A stretch of 64,000 bases of DNA from contig NC_085861.1 of NCBI RefSeq assembly GCF_034702125.1, positions 56,097,363 through 56,161,362 of the forward strand. The letters are read 5' to 3'. Under the pieces are notes generated by a model. It ran no database searches, was not told the DNA's origin, and worked only from the letters and a program-made list of their open reading frames with translations. The position numbers and the translations under genes are program-made. The stretch comes from Engraulis encrasicolus (lineage: Eukaryota > Chordata > Actinopteri > Clupeiformes > Engraulidae). Positions 46,370 through 59,364 of the stretch are shown piece by piece. Numbering within the stretch: the first letter of the stretch is position 1; every line of letters begins with the position of its first letter.

Positions 46370-46800
46370 TACTCCAACAACAACACCGATTGATGGCAAC
46401 TTTAGGGTGAGACAAAACGGAAGGCGCGAGGTGAGACTCCACTGACACTCACGGGCATTCTGGGTGACGTAGTTTTTGAAATACTAGCTTACCATCACAT
46501 CAATGGAGCTACTAGGTCTTATAAAACTACAAGACCCTGCTGCGCGTTTGGTAAACACATTTCTTGTTGTAGTTCGCTCACACAACACACAGCCGTGGTT
46601 CACTTTGCATTTCCAGTTTGGTTTGCGGGTACGCTCTGCGCTTCACAAACCACCTTGTCATTCGTATACTAGTTTAGAGCTAGACTACACCAAAATTGAG
46701 ATTCTGATTAGTAATGGCTTATGATACGGGGGATGAAGCGAAACGCTTGCGTTTGTTTTGGCTTGTTCTTCTTCAAGACTGTCAGAACGTCCTGATCCTC
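46370..46800 (-). promoter_or_regulatory. kmt2b: Presumed kmt2b 5' UTR and promoter region
   Basis: Sequence just upstream of the start codon. It contains scattered CpGs (for example around 46415-46430 and 46545) but no obvious TATA box. Placed by position only; the transcription start cannot be read from the sequence. Confidence 0.4.
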
Positions 46801-47151
46801 AACCTGTCAACTTTGCAAAGGGCGAACACAGCACCTTAATTTGTTGGACTTTTGTAGCCTACGCTACACGGAACTGCATTTCAAAATCATACACGATTTA
46901 TTACGGTATATCACAATAGCAAAAACTGTTTGCGTGATAGCATCATTTGAGTGGTGTAATTAGTTCCTAGTCGCTGCATTTACAGTGCAGTGCACACGAT
47001 TAGTTCACGTTTGCACCGAATGCGGTCAAATTTATACGAAAAACTGCAACAGGACACAGTGGTTTGGACACGAAAGTTTGCAAAAAAGCAGTGTTGTGCA
47101 ATTCATTTCATAATAGATAACAGGGCTACCGGCTTTTCATTTTGATTGCTT

Positions 47152-47443
47152 AGAGGTGCACTGCGTAGGCCTAGTAGGATGGTGGCCAGAGTAGGTATTG
47201 CAATATTGCTCATTGAAACAGCACTGCCTATTGCCACATTTGATCTCATGAATATTTACTAAGTAGGCTAATAAACTAATATTTACTAGTGTGACCAAAG
47301 TAGCATACAGTAAGTTTTGCAGCCAAAACATATATTTATGTAAATTGGTAATTTTGTGAAAAGGGTAACATTTAAACAGTTGTTAATGGTGGGCAGCATG
47401 GATTCTGGAAATGAACGACTAAATATATTACACAGTGCAACTT
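47152..47443. mobile_element. MITE family with aaaggtgcactgtgtaa ends, intergenic copy
   Basis: Starts agaggtgcactgcgtagg, contains gtaggtattgcaata and gggcagcatggattctgga, and ends tattacacagtgcaactt. Confidence 0.75.
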
Positions 47444-47968
47444 CCAATGAGTAATTGTTAGCCTATATTTTTGTGTATAACAGTGTGTATAACATTGTCA
47501 TTAGTGAAGATAAAATCAGTTGGTGTTGGTGGTGACAGTGGGGGGCATTGTTTGTTGTTGTTGTTAATGACAAGTCTGTCCAAGTTAGTGTAACAGTACA
47601 ATAATATTAGAAATATAATTTTGGGTGAAGTGTCAAATGGGTTAGGCTAGGACCTACTCTTCTTTAACACTAGGCTTACTCTATGACTGCTTTACTACAG
47701 CTCATTTCATCTTATAAGTCACATTATTTCTGCAATGACTGAAGAACCGAAACATTTTCTGGAGATGTTGATTATAAGGCTAACTAACTTTAGGGGAAAA
47801 CAACTTATCAATCACTTGATTTAATATTCCAATTTTTATTATGAATTAATTATTGATAATTCATGTAATGTTGGTTGTTGTATTCCATGCTGTTTGACTA
47901 ATTTGTAGATTTGTAATTTGTAGTCAGAGAACAGCTTTCCAACAATGTAAAACCATTTCGATGTGACC

Positions 47969-48165
47969 TTAGAGGTGCACTGTGTAATTTCCAGAAATAG
48001 ACACTTTAAGCTACAAAACTGGCGTTACTTTGGTCATACCAGTAAATATTAGTTTAATTACTTGGTAAATAATCATGCACAGAGCAAATTTGGCAATAGA
48101 CAGCACAGTTTCAATGAGCAGCATAGTTGCAATATCTACTCTGACCACCATCATACAGACTGCAT
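47969..48165. mobile_element. Same MITE family, inverted and shortened copy
   Basis: Starts cttagaggtgcactgtgtaa; the body (caatagacagcacagtttcaa, ttgcaatatctactctga) is the reverse complement of the family interior. Confidence 0.7.
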
Positions 48166-48825
48166 CTCAAGCTGTTACATTAGTCATTAGAGTGCCTCAT
48201 GTTTTTTCAGAAACATATCCCATTGCCAGATAGAAGACATTATAAGGAAGAAAATTAAAACACAGACACAGTTGATCCACCGTCCAGCTACCCTTGCCAA
48301 ATCATACCCAAACAGCAGGCCGCCATGGGTCTAGGTCAGAGAGGCAGCGCACCACTTGGATATATATAGGCCTAGATGATGATCTGATAATAACAATAAT
48401 ATTAGTGTTATTATACTGTAGTTCTTCACTCATGGGTATATTGTTATGCCTATTTCGGGTTTATTGTAGCTAGCCTATTTAATTTACTGTATTCAATCAT
48501 TTGTTTTGCTATAGCCTACTTTTCCTGCCAGCTTGCTTGCGGCCCTCTATAGCACCCCCTTGTGGCCGCTACTTTTTAGACCACTGCAGTAGTCATGGAT
48601 TTATACCTCAGCAGCGCAATAGTGCCTTAACAGTGCTACCATTTCCCACTGGCTGAATTGCATGCAAATTGTGGCCTTAATGTTGCTTGCCATGTCTTGC
48701 TTTTGACCTGCAGGAGGAGCCAAAGGTTGCAGAGACCATGATTCTGAGTTGGGCTGTGAGTAATGGTGTATTTCCTAAATACAATTGCAATTTTAAATTC
48801 CTTTGTATTCAGATAGCTTAAACAG

Positions 48826-49395
<570 letters not shown>

Positions 49396-49629
49396 TGGCT
49401 TGAAATATGTATAGTAGTGATTTCGCAACAATTTAAATGGTTCCTTGAACTGAAAGAGATGAGACATGCCTTTAGCTGACACATGTTCCCTGTGTCTTAC
49501 TTGAAGGTTTACTTGAAGGTTTACTTGAATCCACCCTGCAAGAAGTTGTGAATACCTTTGTGAATTACACCTTAATGAATGATATGCATTATAACTCATA
49601 ATGCACACATGCTCATATCATCTTATGAA

Positions 49630-49775
49630 ACTGTGGCCAACCGGTAAGGCGCTCGTCTACCATGTGGCTGACCCGGGTTTGGTCCTTTGCCAGCCCTTCC
49701 CCCCCTCTCTCTCCCCACTCGCTTCCTGTCATCACCTTCACTGTCCCATCATAAATAAAGACAAAAAGACCCAAA
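49630..49775 (+). mobile_element. Second tRNA-derived SINE family, forward copy
   Basis: ccggtaaggcgctcgtctac (A-box region) and gacccgggtttggtcc (B-box-like), then cttcctgtcatcacc and a taaataaagacaaaaag tail. Confidence 0.65.
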
Positions 49776-49827
49776 AAAATATTGTTAAAAAAAGAAACTT
49801 GTTTCGTGGAACATTTCACCCTGATTA

Positions 49828-50914
49828 TTATATCCCCGAAACGCGGAGCGTCGGGGATGTAATGGTTTTGCGTGCGCCTCCTCCGCCGCCGCATAAGGTC
49901 TTTCGTGTTAACGCGATAACTTTTGAACGGATGTTTGGATTTGTCCCAGATTTTTTGGGTGAATGCTCTAGGGCAGGTTCATGAACTGATTCGAGTTTGG
50001 AGGTCAACACTTTCAAGATGGCCGAATTCAAGATGGCCGAATTTTTGTTTGGCCCATAACTTCTGACCGGGTGGATGGATTTGTCCCAGATTTGGTGTGT
50101 GAATGCTCTAGGATAGGTTCATGCACTGATTCGAGTTTGAAGGTCAACACTTTCAAGATGGCTGAATTCAAGATGGACGAACTTTTGTTTGGCCCATAAC
50201 TACTGACCGGGTGGATGGATTTATCCCAGATTTGGTGTGTGAATGCTCAAGGGTAGGTTCATGAAGTGATTTGAGTTTGGAGGTCAACACTTTCAAGATG
50301 GCTGAATTCAAGATGGCCGAATATTTGTTTGACCCATAACTTCTGACCAGCTGGATGGATTTGTCCCAGATTTGGTGTGTCAATGCTCTAGGGTAGGTTC
50401 ATGAACTGATTCGAGTGTGGAGGTCAACACTCGAATTTTCATTTGGCCCATAACTTCTGACTGGGTGGATTGATTTCCCCGGTAACACCATATTTTAATG
50501 GTTCACCATTTCAGTGAATCTACCATATTAGGTACAGTGTAATAACCAGTGTAACAATATGCAATGCCATGTAATACCACTTACACACAAATACATGATG
50601 TACAAATTGGTACATGGTGTTACACTGGTATTACATGGTATTAAATATTGTTACAATGGTTATTACACTGTACCTAATGTGGTAGATCCACTGTAATAGT
50701 GAACCATTAAAACAGTGTTATCATTTGCCCCATTTTTTTTGCTTCATTTTCACAATAGTCATTTGGTTTTAAGCCTATGCACGTCATAGATCTATGTATA
50801 GATATTAAATCTATTTCTTTTATATTTTGTATTTATCATATACGTTTATGAAAAGGTGGACGGGAGTGGTAGGAATAATGGGGGACTGGAAGCGTCGCGT
50901 TTCGGGGATATACC
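49828..50914. mobile_element. TIR element with internal 140-bp tandem repeats and hairpin
   Basis: Ends tatatccccgaaacgcg and the inverse cgcgtttcggggatata. From 49912 to 50480 it carries about five units of 114-141 bp, each with ataacttctgaccgggtgga and caacactttcaagatggc. From 50476 to 50727 a long inverted repeat follows (ggtacagtgtaataacca and its inverse), itself probably a nested MITE. No coding frame. Confidence 0.75.
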
Positions 50915-52709
50915 TTAAGCAGTCGAAGGCGACTGCACAGGCCTAGTTTCAGCACTGTAGTAAGCCAACAAACTTTATAGCCTATTTGAAGTTCATTGGT
51001 CTCTGTCCTGGGATAAAGAACGTAAAGGAGCACAAGGTTGTCTCGTTATCATAAAAAGCTTGATGCTGTCTATCATAGCGGGACAACTTTATGCTCCTTT
51101 ATGCTGTGCGGGAAAGGGATGAACCAATATGTACCAAAATGGATGGAGGACCGATGTGTTTTTCTTTTTATTGAATTTAACAAGAACATACAGAACAAGA
51201 CTCGGCTTACCTAGTATACACACATACAGGTAAACAGTTGACTGATTACTTCTTGGATGACATGGAATGACATGAAATGAAAAACATTGAAAGAAATTAG
51301 AAATGAAATACAAGTCCTCTTGTCTTTTTTACATAAATCCTTTGGCCAGTATGGCTTCAATATTTATTCCTATGAAGGACATGGATATTCTGCGAAATAT
51401 ATTGTCCTTTTCATGCAGTTTACCCCTCAAGTAGTCCAGAGATATTGTATTATATTATATTATATATTGTATTGTGTCCTTGAAGGGGGTTTAGAGGTTC
51501 CCAAATTTTCCACATTCCAGCCAAGGCCCCCCTGACATGGGTCGTGCCACTACATTTTTTTCCTTCTTTTCGCCCCCTTTCACAACTGTAGTCTATGTCT
51601 GTGAGTAAGTACTCCATTGGGATGTATAAAATAACGACAATGGTAGTAATGTTCAGAGATGCAATACACGTATATCAAATTTAATTAATGTAGCACTTAA
51701 CTAATGGGAATATTGTTTAGCTTACTTTTGTTTATTTTGGTGTACATTAATTATTCAATTATTTATTTTGCTTCGCTATACTTTTCCTGCCAACCTGCCC
51801 CGGTCAGCCCCCCAGGCATTTATTCGTTTATGAGATATCCAATTCAACAAAATACATTTGCTAGCACAGAAAATTAGCATTCTATACAATTTCCTGTTAT
51901 ACTTCTCACTTACAAAGCAAAAAATATAGCAAGCAGCCTACAACGTGGGTGAAAATCTAGTGATGTTCCTAGAATCATATTTAATACATCATGCTCGACC
52001 ACTCTCCAAAATATTCAATCTTCAGACATGACCATAAGCAGTAAGACTTTCAATCTGTTTTACACTTGGGACAATGAGGAATGACCAACGTGTTAACAAA
52101 AAGGTAAAAAGTGTTTTTATTTATTTATTTGATCCTCTTATTATTTCATCCCCCCAGCAGTCATTCCATCCACTAGGAACTATGACAATGAATTCCTTCC
52201 CATGATCCCAGAAACATGGCCATTGATCATCAGAGCTTTTTAGTGGTTCATTAAGTGTAGAGACTCTGGCTCAACATTGCATTAGTCTCCATCTCGTTCG
52301 CTCCCTCAACAGACATTCTCAAAGATGCAGTTATTGATCAGCTCTAATTGGTGTTGTGAGAAAATGTTTGGTCTGCCCACCACCACACCAAAAAGATGAA
52401 GCCACATTTCCATTAGTAATGTAACTCCCCCTGTCATAGTGGCCATTAAGTTAACCAAAGGAACCGCATGTGTCCATGAAAGAAGTGTGCGAAAAGACAA
52501 TTTGCATGAGATGGGATGAGATAATGGCATTAGTGTTGTTGACTGAGAAAGCCTTTTGTGTTTCAACACTTTCTGGGTTTAGTTTTGGGCTGATTCTGTT
52601 GGTTAGGACGTGATAGGGCTGCTTCTGTTACGAAATTGGATCATCCATTTCATATCAAACGGCAGAAGGAACAGGCACAGTGGCTCAGCACTGATCATAA
52701 CAAACTTTG
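50915..52709. other. Intergenic stretch without recognised genes
   Basis: No convincing coding region. 52300-52580 is less repetitive and contains a perfect octamer motif ATTTGCAT at 52500-52507; it could be regulatory, but this is unproven. Confidence 0.4.
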
Positions 52710-52992
52710 GTAACACTTTATTTTAGGGATACATCTATTAGCACTAATATATACAATGTGCCTGTATAAGTAACTTGTAAGGAATGTACAAAGCAAAATC
52801 AAACATTTGTTAGGCATGTATTAGCAAATGTCTTGTTCATGCACAATAAGGAATTTATTACCAACTTACCCTTAGTATGGACCTAATAGGCCTTAGTGTT
52901 TGCTTAGTACGTGCCTTACAAGTTACGTATGCAGGCATTAACATTATATGTATTAGTGCTAATATATGTATCCCTAAAATAAAGTGTTACCC
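52710..52992. mobile_element. Palindromic MITE, 283 bp
   Basis: ggtaacactttattttaggg at the left is inverted at the right as ccctaaaataaagtgttacc, with pairing continuing inward (attagcactaatatat and atatattagtgctaat). Confidence 0.85.
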
Positions 52993-53254
52993 AAACTTGA
53001 ACTAAATAGTAATAGTGCAATCCTACATGCACGGACACTGTGAAATGAGCCACAAAGATGGGCAGGATGTCACACAGAAAAGCGACTAAGAAAAGGCACA
53101 TGGAACTAATCCAGCCAACACAGAATACATCACCCGTAGCAGCATACAAACAACATATAGGCTACTACAAACAGCACACCGTCTAATTTTACGTTACATT
53201 ACATTGTGTTTATCCAAAGCGACTCAGTTAGGCTATTTACAGGGTATTGGCTAC

Positions 53255-53392
53255 AGTCCCTGGAGCAGTGTATGGTTACGTACCGTGCTCAAGGGCACCT
53301 CAGCCATGGAGGGAGGAAGGGATTGGTAGGTGAACCGGCAACCCTGTGATCTACAGTCTAATGCCCTGTCCATTGCACCATGGCTACCAACC
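53255..53392 (-). mobile_element. Related SINE fragment
   Basis: gtgctcaagggcacctcagcca then aaccggcaaccctgtgatct resemble the body and tRNA-like head of the SINE in inverse, but diverged. Confidence 0.55.
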
Positions 53393-53919
53393 TGCTAGTG
53401 ACCTCTGGACCTCTTTCTATGATAATGCATCTTCTCAATCTGGTTCTTGATAGTAGAAAGCCTCTTTTAGTAAAAGAGGTGTCACGACGCACAACATGAC
53501 AATCCGCATGACTTGACACACAGAATGACATGTAGCATGACAGCACAAGTGAAAACACTTGTGGATGTGACATCCATCCAATTGGACATTCACATGCATA
53601 CGCACTGGATATTCAAATCCGATCATCCAAATCCATGTGGACCTCCACATCCCTTTGGATAATGGTTATCTAGTTTGTTAGTAACCGTTCTGCTTGTAAC
53701 ATAACGGTGGTCATATAGCCAAACAGATTTTAGTTTCATTTTAGTTGCATGTGTCTCCGAACATTGCATTCACAAACAAATTGTCCAAGATAAATTTACT
53801 TCGGGACTATTAAAAGAATCTTGAATCTTGAATTTTGAAACTGAGAACATGGCAAGTGTGAAACATGTGGCAGCATTTTGATGGGGGTTGTTTTGATATG
53901 TGGCTACAACTGTCTAGTA

Positions 53920-54269
53920 CAGTGGTTCCCAACCTATGGGTCGGGACCCCCCTTATGGGTCGCCAAAGATCCACAGGGGGTCGCGAAGCCCTCTTGATTT
54001 TAAGGGGTTTAATTTTAAATACCATATATAGCCCATGTTGAATAAATGACAAAGCATTTATTTAACTATATGCATAGAGGCAGAAACATATAAGTGCTAC
54101 ATTAAGCATTATTCTATATTTGACGAAAGACGAATTGAGGAATAAAATAACCAAAATAAGTTTTCTAATGAATGTGACTCCCTCTTGTGCGGGCGCTCGC
54201 ACAGTTGGGTCACCAAAGCTTACAATGGTAAAAACATGGGTCCCTGAAGGAAAAGGTTGGGAACCACTG
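53920..54269. mobile_element. Non-autonomous hAT-like element, 350 bp
   Basis: Ends cagtggttcccaacct and the inverse aggttgggaaccactg, a classic hAT-type terminus. Flanked by gtctagta/gtatagta, an 8-bp duplication with one mismatch. Confidence 0.85.
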
Positions 54270-54715
54270 GTATAGTACACCTCACAAAATAGACTGTATC
54301 ATGAGGAAAGAACAGTCGAAGCAACAGCTCAAAAACATCTGCAAGTAAGTTAAAGCTTTTAGCGTCAAATGGGTCCCCCTAAATAGACAGTGACCCAAAG
54401 CGTACTGCCAAACTGTTTAAAGATTGTTTGATCAATATGTGGGATCTTTATTAAGTGACCTTGACTATTGACCCCCAACAAGGACAGTTATTGACCTCTG
54501 GCTATTCTACTTGTTAGAAATGAGTTTCCCTTCTTCAAAAACATTAAAATACACATTTATTCATGTATCAATTTCAAATGCTGTGCATGTCATATCCCAC
54601 AAGTCATGACCTCTAGCTGACCCTAGAGGTCAAACTGAGACTCTTTCTATTCAGGTGAAACTCAGTTCATCAGTGAATCTAAATACAACAGCAGTAATAC
54701 TTTGTGCTTACATTT

Positions 54716-54793
54716 CACACACACACACACGCACACGCACACGCACACGCACACACACACACGCACACGCACACGCACACGCACACACACACC
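54716..54793 (+). repeat. (CA)n/(CG CA) compound microsatellite
   Basis: cacaca tracts with regularly spaced cgcaca variants. Confidence 0.95.
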
Positions 54794-54799
54794 TAACCC

Positions 54800-56180
54800 T
54801 TGTTAAACTGTATGCGTAGGCTGCATAATACACAAACACAAAGTATATGTGGTGACAAACTGTACTTCATGATGTGTAGAGATACTGTCCACTCATTATG
54901 GAGAGGCAAAAGGGAGAGAAGACAAAGCGACTTACAGGATGTCAGTGAAAGGCTTCATAAGTGTCCATCGCAGCCCAACATTAGAGCACAAATCTAATTG
55001 TAAATGATTTCCTCTCCAGCATTCCCAATCCTGTGGGTGTCAAATCACGTCATTTGCAGCTTAGGATGCACATGCTGTGTGAGTGATGATGATGCATATT
55101 CAGTTTTGACTGAATATGTGACTGACCCGTATTATTATTATCATCATCATTATCATTATTATTAGTAGTAGAAGTAGTATTATTAACTAGTAGTAGTTGT
55201 AGTAGTAGTAGTAATGGTGTTGTTATTATTGTCATTATTATTTCCAATTCTAGATATTTAATTCCAGACATTCCAATTCTGACACAAAAAAAATCTACAG
55301 CAAAAAATGTATCAACAAAACGACAAAACAATCAGTACTAGGTCAGTCACACAAGATGAGTGTAGATGAGACAATTTGTTGTCAAGTCATGGTGCACCAA
55401 AATATGGGATCCCTTTTTCTTGATGTTAATAGGCCACAAATCCTAATCCAAAATCTCTCTTTTCCCCAACACTTGTATTCTCACCTATACCTCCTCTTTT
55501 CGTTCTGTTGTGTCTGCCCCTTATTGTTTTGCTTGTTTGGCAGGGTGGGGTGGGAAGTCGAGTGGGTGGAGGGTGGGGGGACTTGTCTGTATGATAAAAA
55601 CAATGTAGGCCTAATTATTATTTCTTGTTTTACGTTTTTTTAATTTTAATAAAAAGAACTTGGGAAAAAAGTATCATAATACATGACTGTTACAGACTGA
55701 TGATAGCACAGTATGGAGATACGGTAAGGCCGGTGAGAAGAAGCTTGGTAATGGCAGATGGTCTGTCTTTATGGTCTTTTTGCTCTCCCCATTAAAGGCT
55801 CTCTCGCAAGCCATTGCCGACCACAGGGATCTTTCTCAGGGTGATTTTTTAAAAAGTGCCTCGTTGGGACCTTTATCCACTAACATAACCTCATCTGCTG
55901 ACAGGGTAAAACAACAAAAAAGCCTAATGAAAGGAGTGCTCCCATTTGACATAATCAGTGCTTATAGCCTGCTTGTGTGTTGTTCATCCCCAATGAGCGG
56001 TTATTGTGTCTGTGTTCCCTCCATGGATTTAATAAGATTTGGGGCTATGTGACATTATATTCAGTTGAAGGAACCATAGCTTCTCATATCTGAAGTGAAC
56101 ACACCTTTAAACGACTGAGTGTGTGTGGATGTGTGTGTGGGTGGGCGGGGGTGCCCATGTGGGAGGAGTTAATGAAACAG
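54800..56180. other. Intergenic stretch without recognised genes
   Basis: Contains a (TTA/GTA)n-rich interval at 55128-55240 and non-repetitive sequence at 55760-56050. No supported coding exon. Confidence 0.5.
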
Positions 56181-56339
56181 GCAAATGACAGCGTCGTCCG
56201 CGAGTGTGTGAGCTACTCCCATTCAGTGGCTCTTGAGATGCTACCCATCCAGTGTCCTCTGGCTCATGTTCAGACAAGCAGCATCAACTCAAAGCTGCAT
56301 TCTTTGACGTCTTGAACAACTAGTTTTTGACACGAGAGG
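56180..56339 (+). other. Candidate 5' untranslated exon of an unrecognised gene
   Basis: The sequence up to 56339 ends cacgagag|ggtaagtaaa or cacgagagg|gtaagtaaac, a strong donor. No start codon is followed by a long frame. Paired by inference with the acceptor at 57070. The exon start is a guess and no TATA box was identified. Confidence 0.35.
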
Positions 56340-57075
56340 GTAAGTAAACGTATTACTGTTCTCTGCTCGCAAAGCAAATATTTTAGACTGTTCTTGACAG
56401 GAATTGTAGTATATATGTCTTTGTGTGTCTATGAGGGGAAGGGTGGGGGGTATGTGAAAGAGGTGTGTGACAAGACATGGCCTTTTCACTGTAGAAATGA
56501 ACTGTGTAACCCTTTGAGGAGTACTGTCACATATATATGGGATTAGAATTTTGCCAAAATGTTGATCATTATGATGTCTTATGATGTTCTTCTTACTTTG
56601 GAGAGGCTGTGCAAAAGCCAGACTTCATGCAAGACATCTTGCAAGATGTTTGACATGTTCACTTTGAAGATACAAATAAGTTGAATTAAAAAGTGAACTA
56701 AATAACTGTCAACACTTCTGTAGCAGATACCCATGATTATACAGCATCCGCTCAAACTATTTTCCGATGTCTGATTCACACAGTTATTTTCTTGAAATAT
56801 CTTGCCGAATCATTATTAAAAATATTGTGAGGATTTAGAACTTTGAAATAGGCCTGCATAATTCTGTCATAATGCTGCATATTTCTCATCATACACAACA
56901 TATATCACAACACACATATTATGTGGACAAATGTATATTACATACTGCTGTGAATTTTGCACCTCTACATCTAGATAAGATACTGGGACAATGATACAAT
57001 GTAACAGAAAGCCATCAATGTTTAATATTTATACAATTTTGGAACAAAGAAAAATCTGTTTGACTTATTCAGAGA

Positions 57076-57199
57076 CGATGGCAACAAAAGTCTTTGGAGC
57101 GTTGGCTTCGTTCTTTCTCCTGGCCAGCGTAGCAGTAATCATCGCCGTCGCTGTCATCCAAACTTACAAGATAACCTACTCATCCCCCGGACTAAAGGT
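57076..57199 (+). CDS. Candidate first coding exon, signal-anchor peptide, unrecognised gene
   Basis: Preceded by a plausible acceptor (gacttattcag) at about 57071. The ATG opens MATKVFGALASFFLLASVAV, continuing into IIAVAVIQTYKITYSSPGLK: a short basic start, then about 20 hydrophobic residues, as in a signal peptide or type II signal-anchor. A donor-like aaag|gtaccg follows at 57199; without splicing the frame stops after five more residues. The last stretch is repeated twice downstream. I cannot name the family. Later exons are not identified in the window. Confidence 0.4.
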
Positions 57200-57507
57200 A
57201 CCGAACAAACAATGATTTACTACATGTTTACAAATGTCCATCACTGTCATCCAAACTTACAAGATAACCTACTCCTCCCTGGGGCTAAAGGAACCGTACA
57301 AACAATGATTTATCTTTGCAACTGTCCAAGAACAGTTAACCTGTTAAGACACAGCGTTATAAATTAGCTGTTACCAGAAGGCCCTGTGTTATGTCAGTGG
57401 TGTAGTGCTGTGGTAGTTAACTTTTCGATGACTATTACATTCTGTCATCCAAACTTACAAGATAACCTACTCATCCCCCGGGCTAATGGTACCAAACAAA
57501 CAATGAT
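57150..57507 (+). repeat. Three copies of an exon tail (about 65 bp)
   Basis: catccaaacttacaagataa followed by cctactc.tccc and ctaa.ggtacc..acaaacaatga occurs at 57156-57220, 57247-57311 and 57438-57505. The first is in the candidate coding exon. The second has lost the GT of the donor (ggaacc) and the third keeps it (ggtacc). Confidence 0.88.
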
Positions 57508-58269
57508 GTATGAATGTCCAAGAACACAGTTAAGTGATAAACCTGAAGTGGCAAACCTACACTGCATTTATCATTTAGTAGGCCTACTGAAAATGAGGAT
57601 TCTAGACTCTTTTATGAAATGATTTACCATGTCATATCTCAGAAAATGTTGATTTGAATGTCAAAATAATGTATCGAACAGCCGATTTAACTTAAACCAC
57701 ACTTGACATCGGTGCAGTCAGTGATGTTACACTGATGGGGTAGCGTTGCATTTATACAAATGGCCAACAGGAGTTTTTCTTGAAATATCTGAATTGAAGA
57801 GTAAAAACAAGTGCATTAGCCATGACATCAGGTTCCAGGCAGCTTTTTAAGTCTATTTTGGGTTAAAACTCATTTCAGCCATGCCTTTCTTTCATAAAGC
57901 TTCTGCATAAATTGTGGTTCTGTCCTTTGATTGTGAATGACACGACACTGTACCATGGAAGGAATGTTAATAACAGCCTGAGGGAAAGTGTCTGAAGGTT
58001 GAAGGTCCCTCTTGTCCTCTGTTGTAACCAGCCACCCAGTGGCGTGCAGACATTTTGGGGGGCCGGTGCTTGAGGACGGGGCAGGGGGTATGTGGAGCTT
58101 CGGGCTGCCTTAGGCTTTAGAGGCCAGGGCCGCTGAAAGCTTTGGCTGGGCCCGGGACAAAGACACATGAAGGGACCCCAAACCCAATACATACAATGTA
58201 ATGAGGATCCAATTCTAGGCCCCCTCTCTCCCTGGGCCCGGGACAAGTGAGTGACCCCTATGTCCCCCC

Positions 58270-58478
58270 GGGACCCACTAGTTTGACGCCCTCTCGTGAC
58301 TTCACATGGTAATCAAACATTTCAAACAAGCGATTTAAGGTTAGGGTTAGGTTTAGGGTTAAGGTTAAGGTTAGGGTTAGGTTTAGGGTTAGGTTTAGGG
58401 TTAAGGTTAGGGTTAGGATTAGGTTTAGGGTCGTATGACGTAAGCGGTAAGTCACGAAAGGGCGTCGAACTAGAGAGT
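58270..58478. mobile_element. TIR element enclosing telomere-like repeats
   Basis: ccctatgtcccccc is duplicated at 58256-58269 and 58479-58492. The ends ctagtttgacgccctctcgt and acgaaagggcgtcgaactag are inverses with two mismatches. The centre (58336-58432) is (T)TAGGG/TTAAGG repeat. Confidence 0.8.
58336..58432 (+). repeat. Interstitial telomere-like array
   Basis: Repeats of ggttaggg with ggtttaggg and ggttaagg variants, about 15 units. Degenerate and internal to a small mobile element, so not a chromosome end. Confidence 0.9.
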
Positions 58479-59364
58479 CCCTATGTCCCCCCCTGTCGGC
58501 TTCCCTGATAGAGGCTATATTATCGATTGATCATTTCAACATAGACCACAGTGCATTGTGGGGATTTTTTTTTTCAAAAGGCGTGCCAATTTGTGCCTAC
58601 TGATCACATGGCGCACTAACGCGCGACAGACTTAATGATGCGGCTTAAAGGCACACATCCCATCATGTTACATGTGCACACCTATGCAGCCACCAATTTC
58701 CACAGTCTGTTAAGCCTTTAGTTTTAATGGAGACTTAAAGATCTTCAAGAAAAACATTCTGCAAGACATTACACTGGGTTTTTGTTAAATGTATGTGACA
58801 GCAACAGTGCAGCGCATTCGTATAAATGCCATAGATTGTTTCCTGTTTCAATTTGGAGCCTAACAATATCTATGAAAGGGAGGATTAAACTAAAACAAAA
58901 GTATGGTAGGCTAACTAGCAGTCTGAAAACGAATGCACTAAATAAGACATAAGCCAATTAGCTACTAGGCCACTCGTTCAAGACTTCCAGAGGTACAGTA
59001 TATCCCAGAAACCCTAAAGCCCAATTTATGCTCAGGACAGGAAACATCTGTATGCATCAAATCTGGTTTTGCTCCCTACCACGCCCCACAGAGAGACTGC
59101 GCACATCAATGCGCACCTGAACATTTTCGACATGTAAAGCCAACAGGTACGGTTGCAGACAAAATTGTCTGTGATTGATCTCAGCTCAGTCTCAGCTACT
59201 TTCTTTTTCTCATAGCACACTGGTGGCAGTTTGTGACAGCAAAATGCAGGTCAACAATATTCTGTTAAATATGATACCATGATACCAATGATCCTTCTAG
59301 CATATTGTAGGCCTACACTGGTGGCACAATGCTGACAGTTTGACTACTTCACCACAGAATCATG

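Noticed and set aside
46162..46410. Plus-strand frame opposite exon 1
   Set aside because: Antisense to the kmt2b start exon, which has clear N-terminal KMT2B similarity.
49912..50480. CRISPR-like array of regularly spaced repeats
   Set aside because: Units are 114-141 bp, contiguous and similar throughout, with no unique spacers, in a vertebrate transposon.
55771..56052. 93-codon plus-strand frame
   Set aside because: No recognisable family or splice signals; could be non-coding conserved sequence, but coding is unsupported.
58336..58432. Chromosome end or fusion site
   Set aside because: Short, degenerate, and bracketed by inverted repeats and a 14-bp duplication, so a mobile-element interior is simpler.
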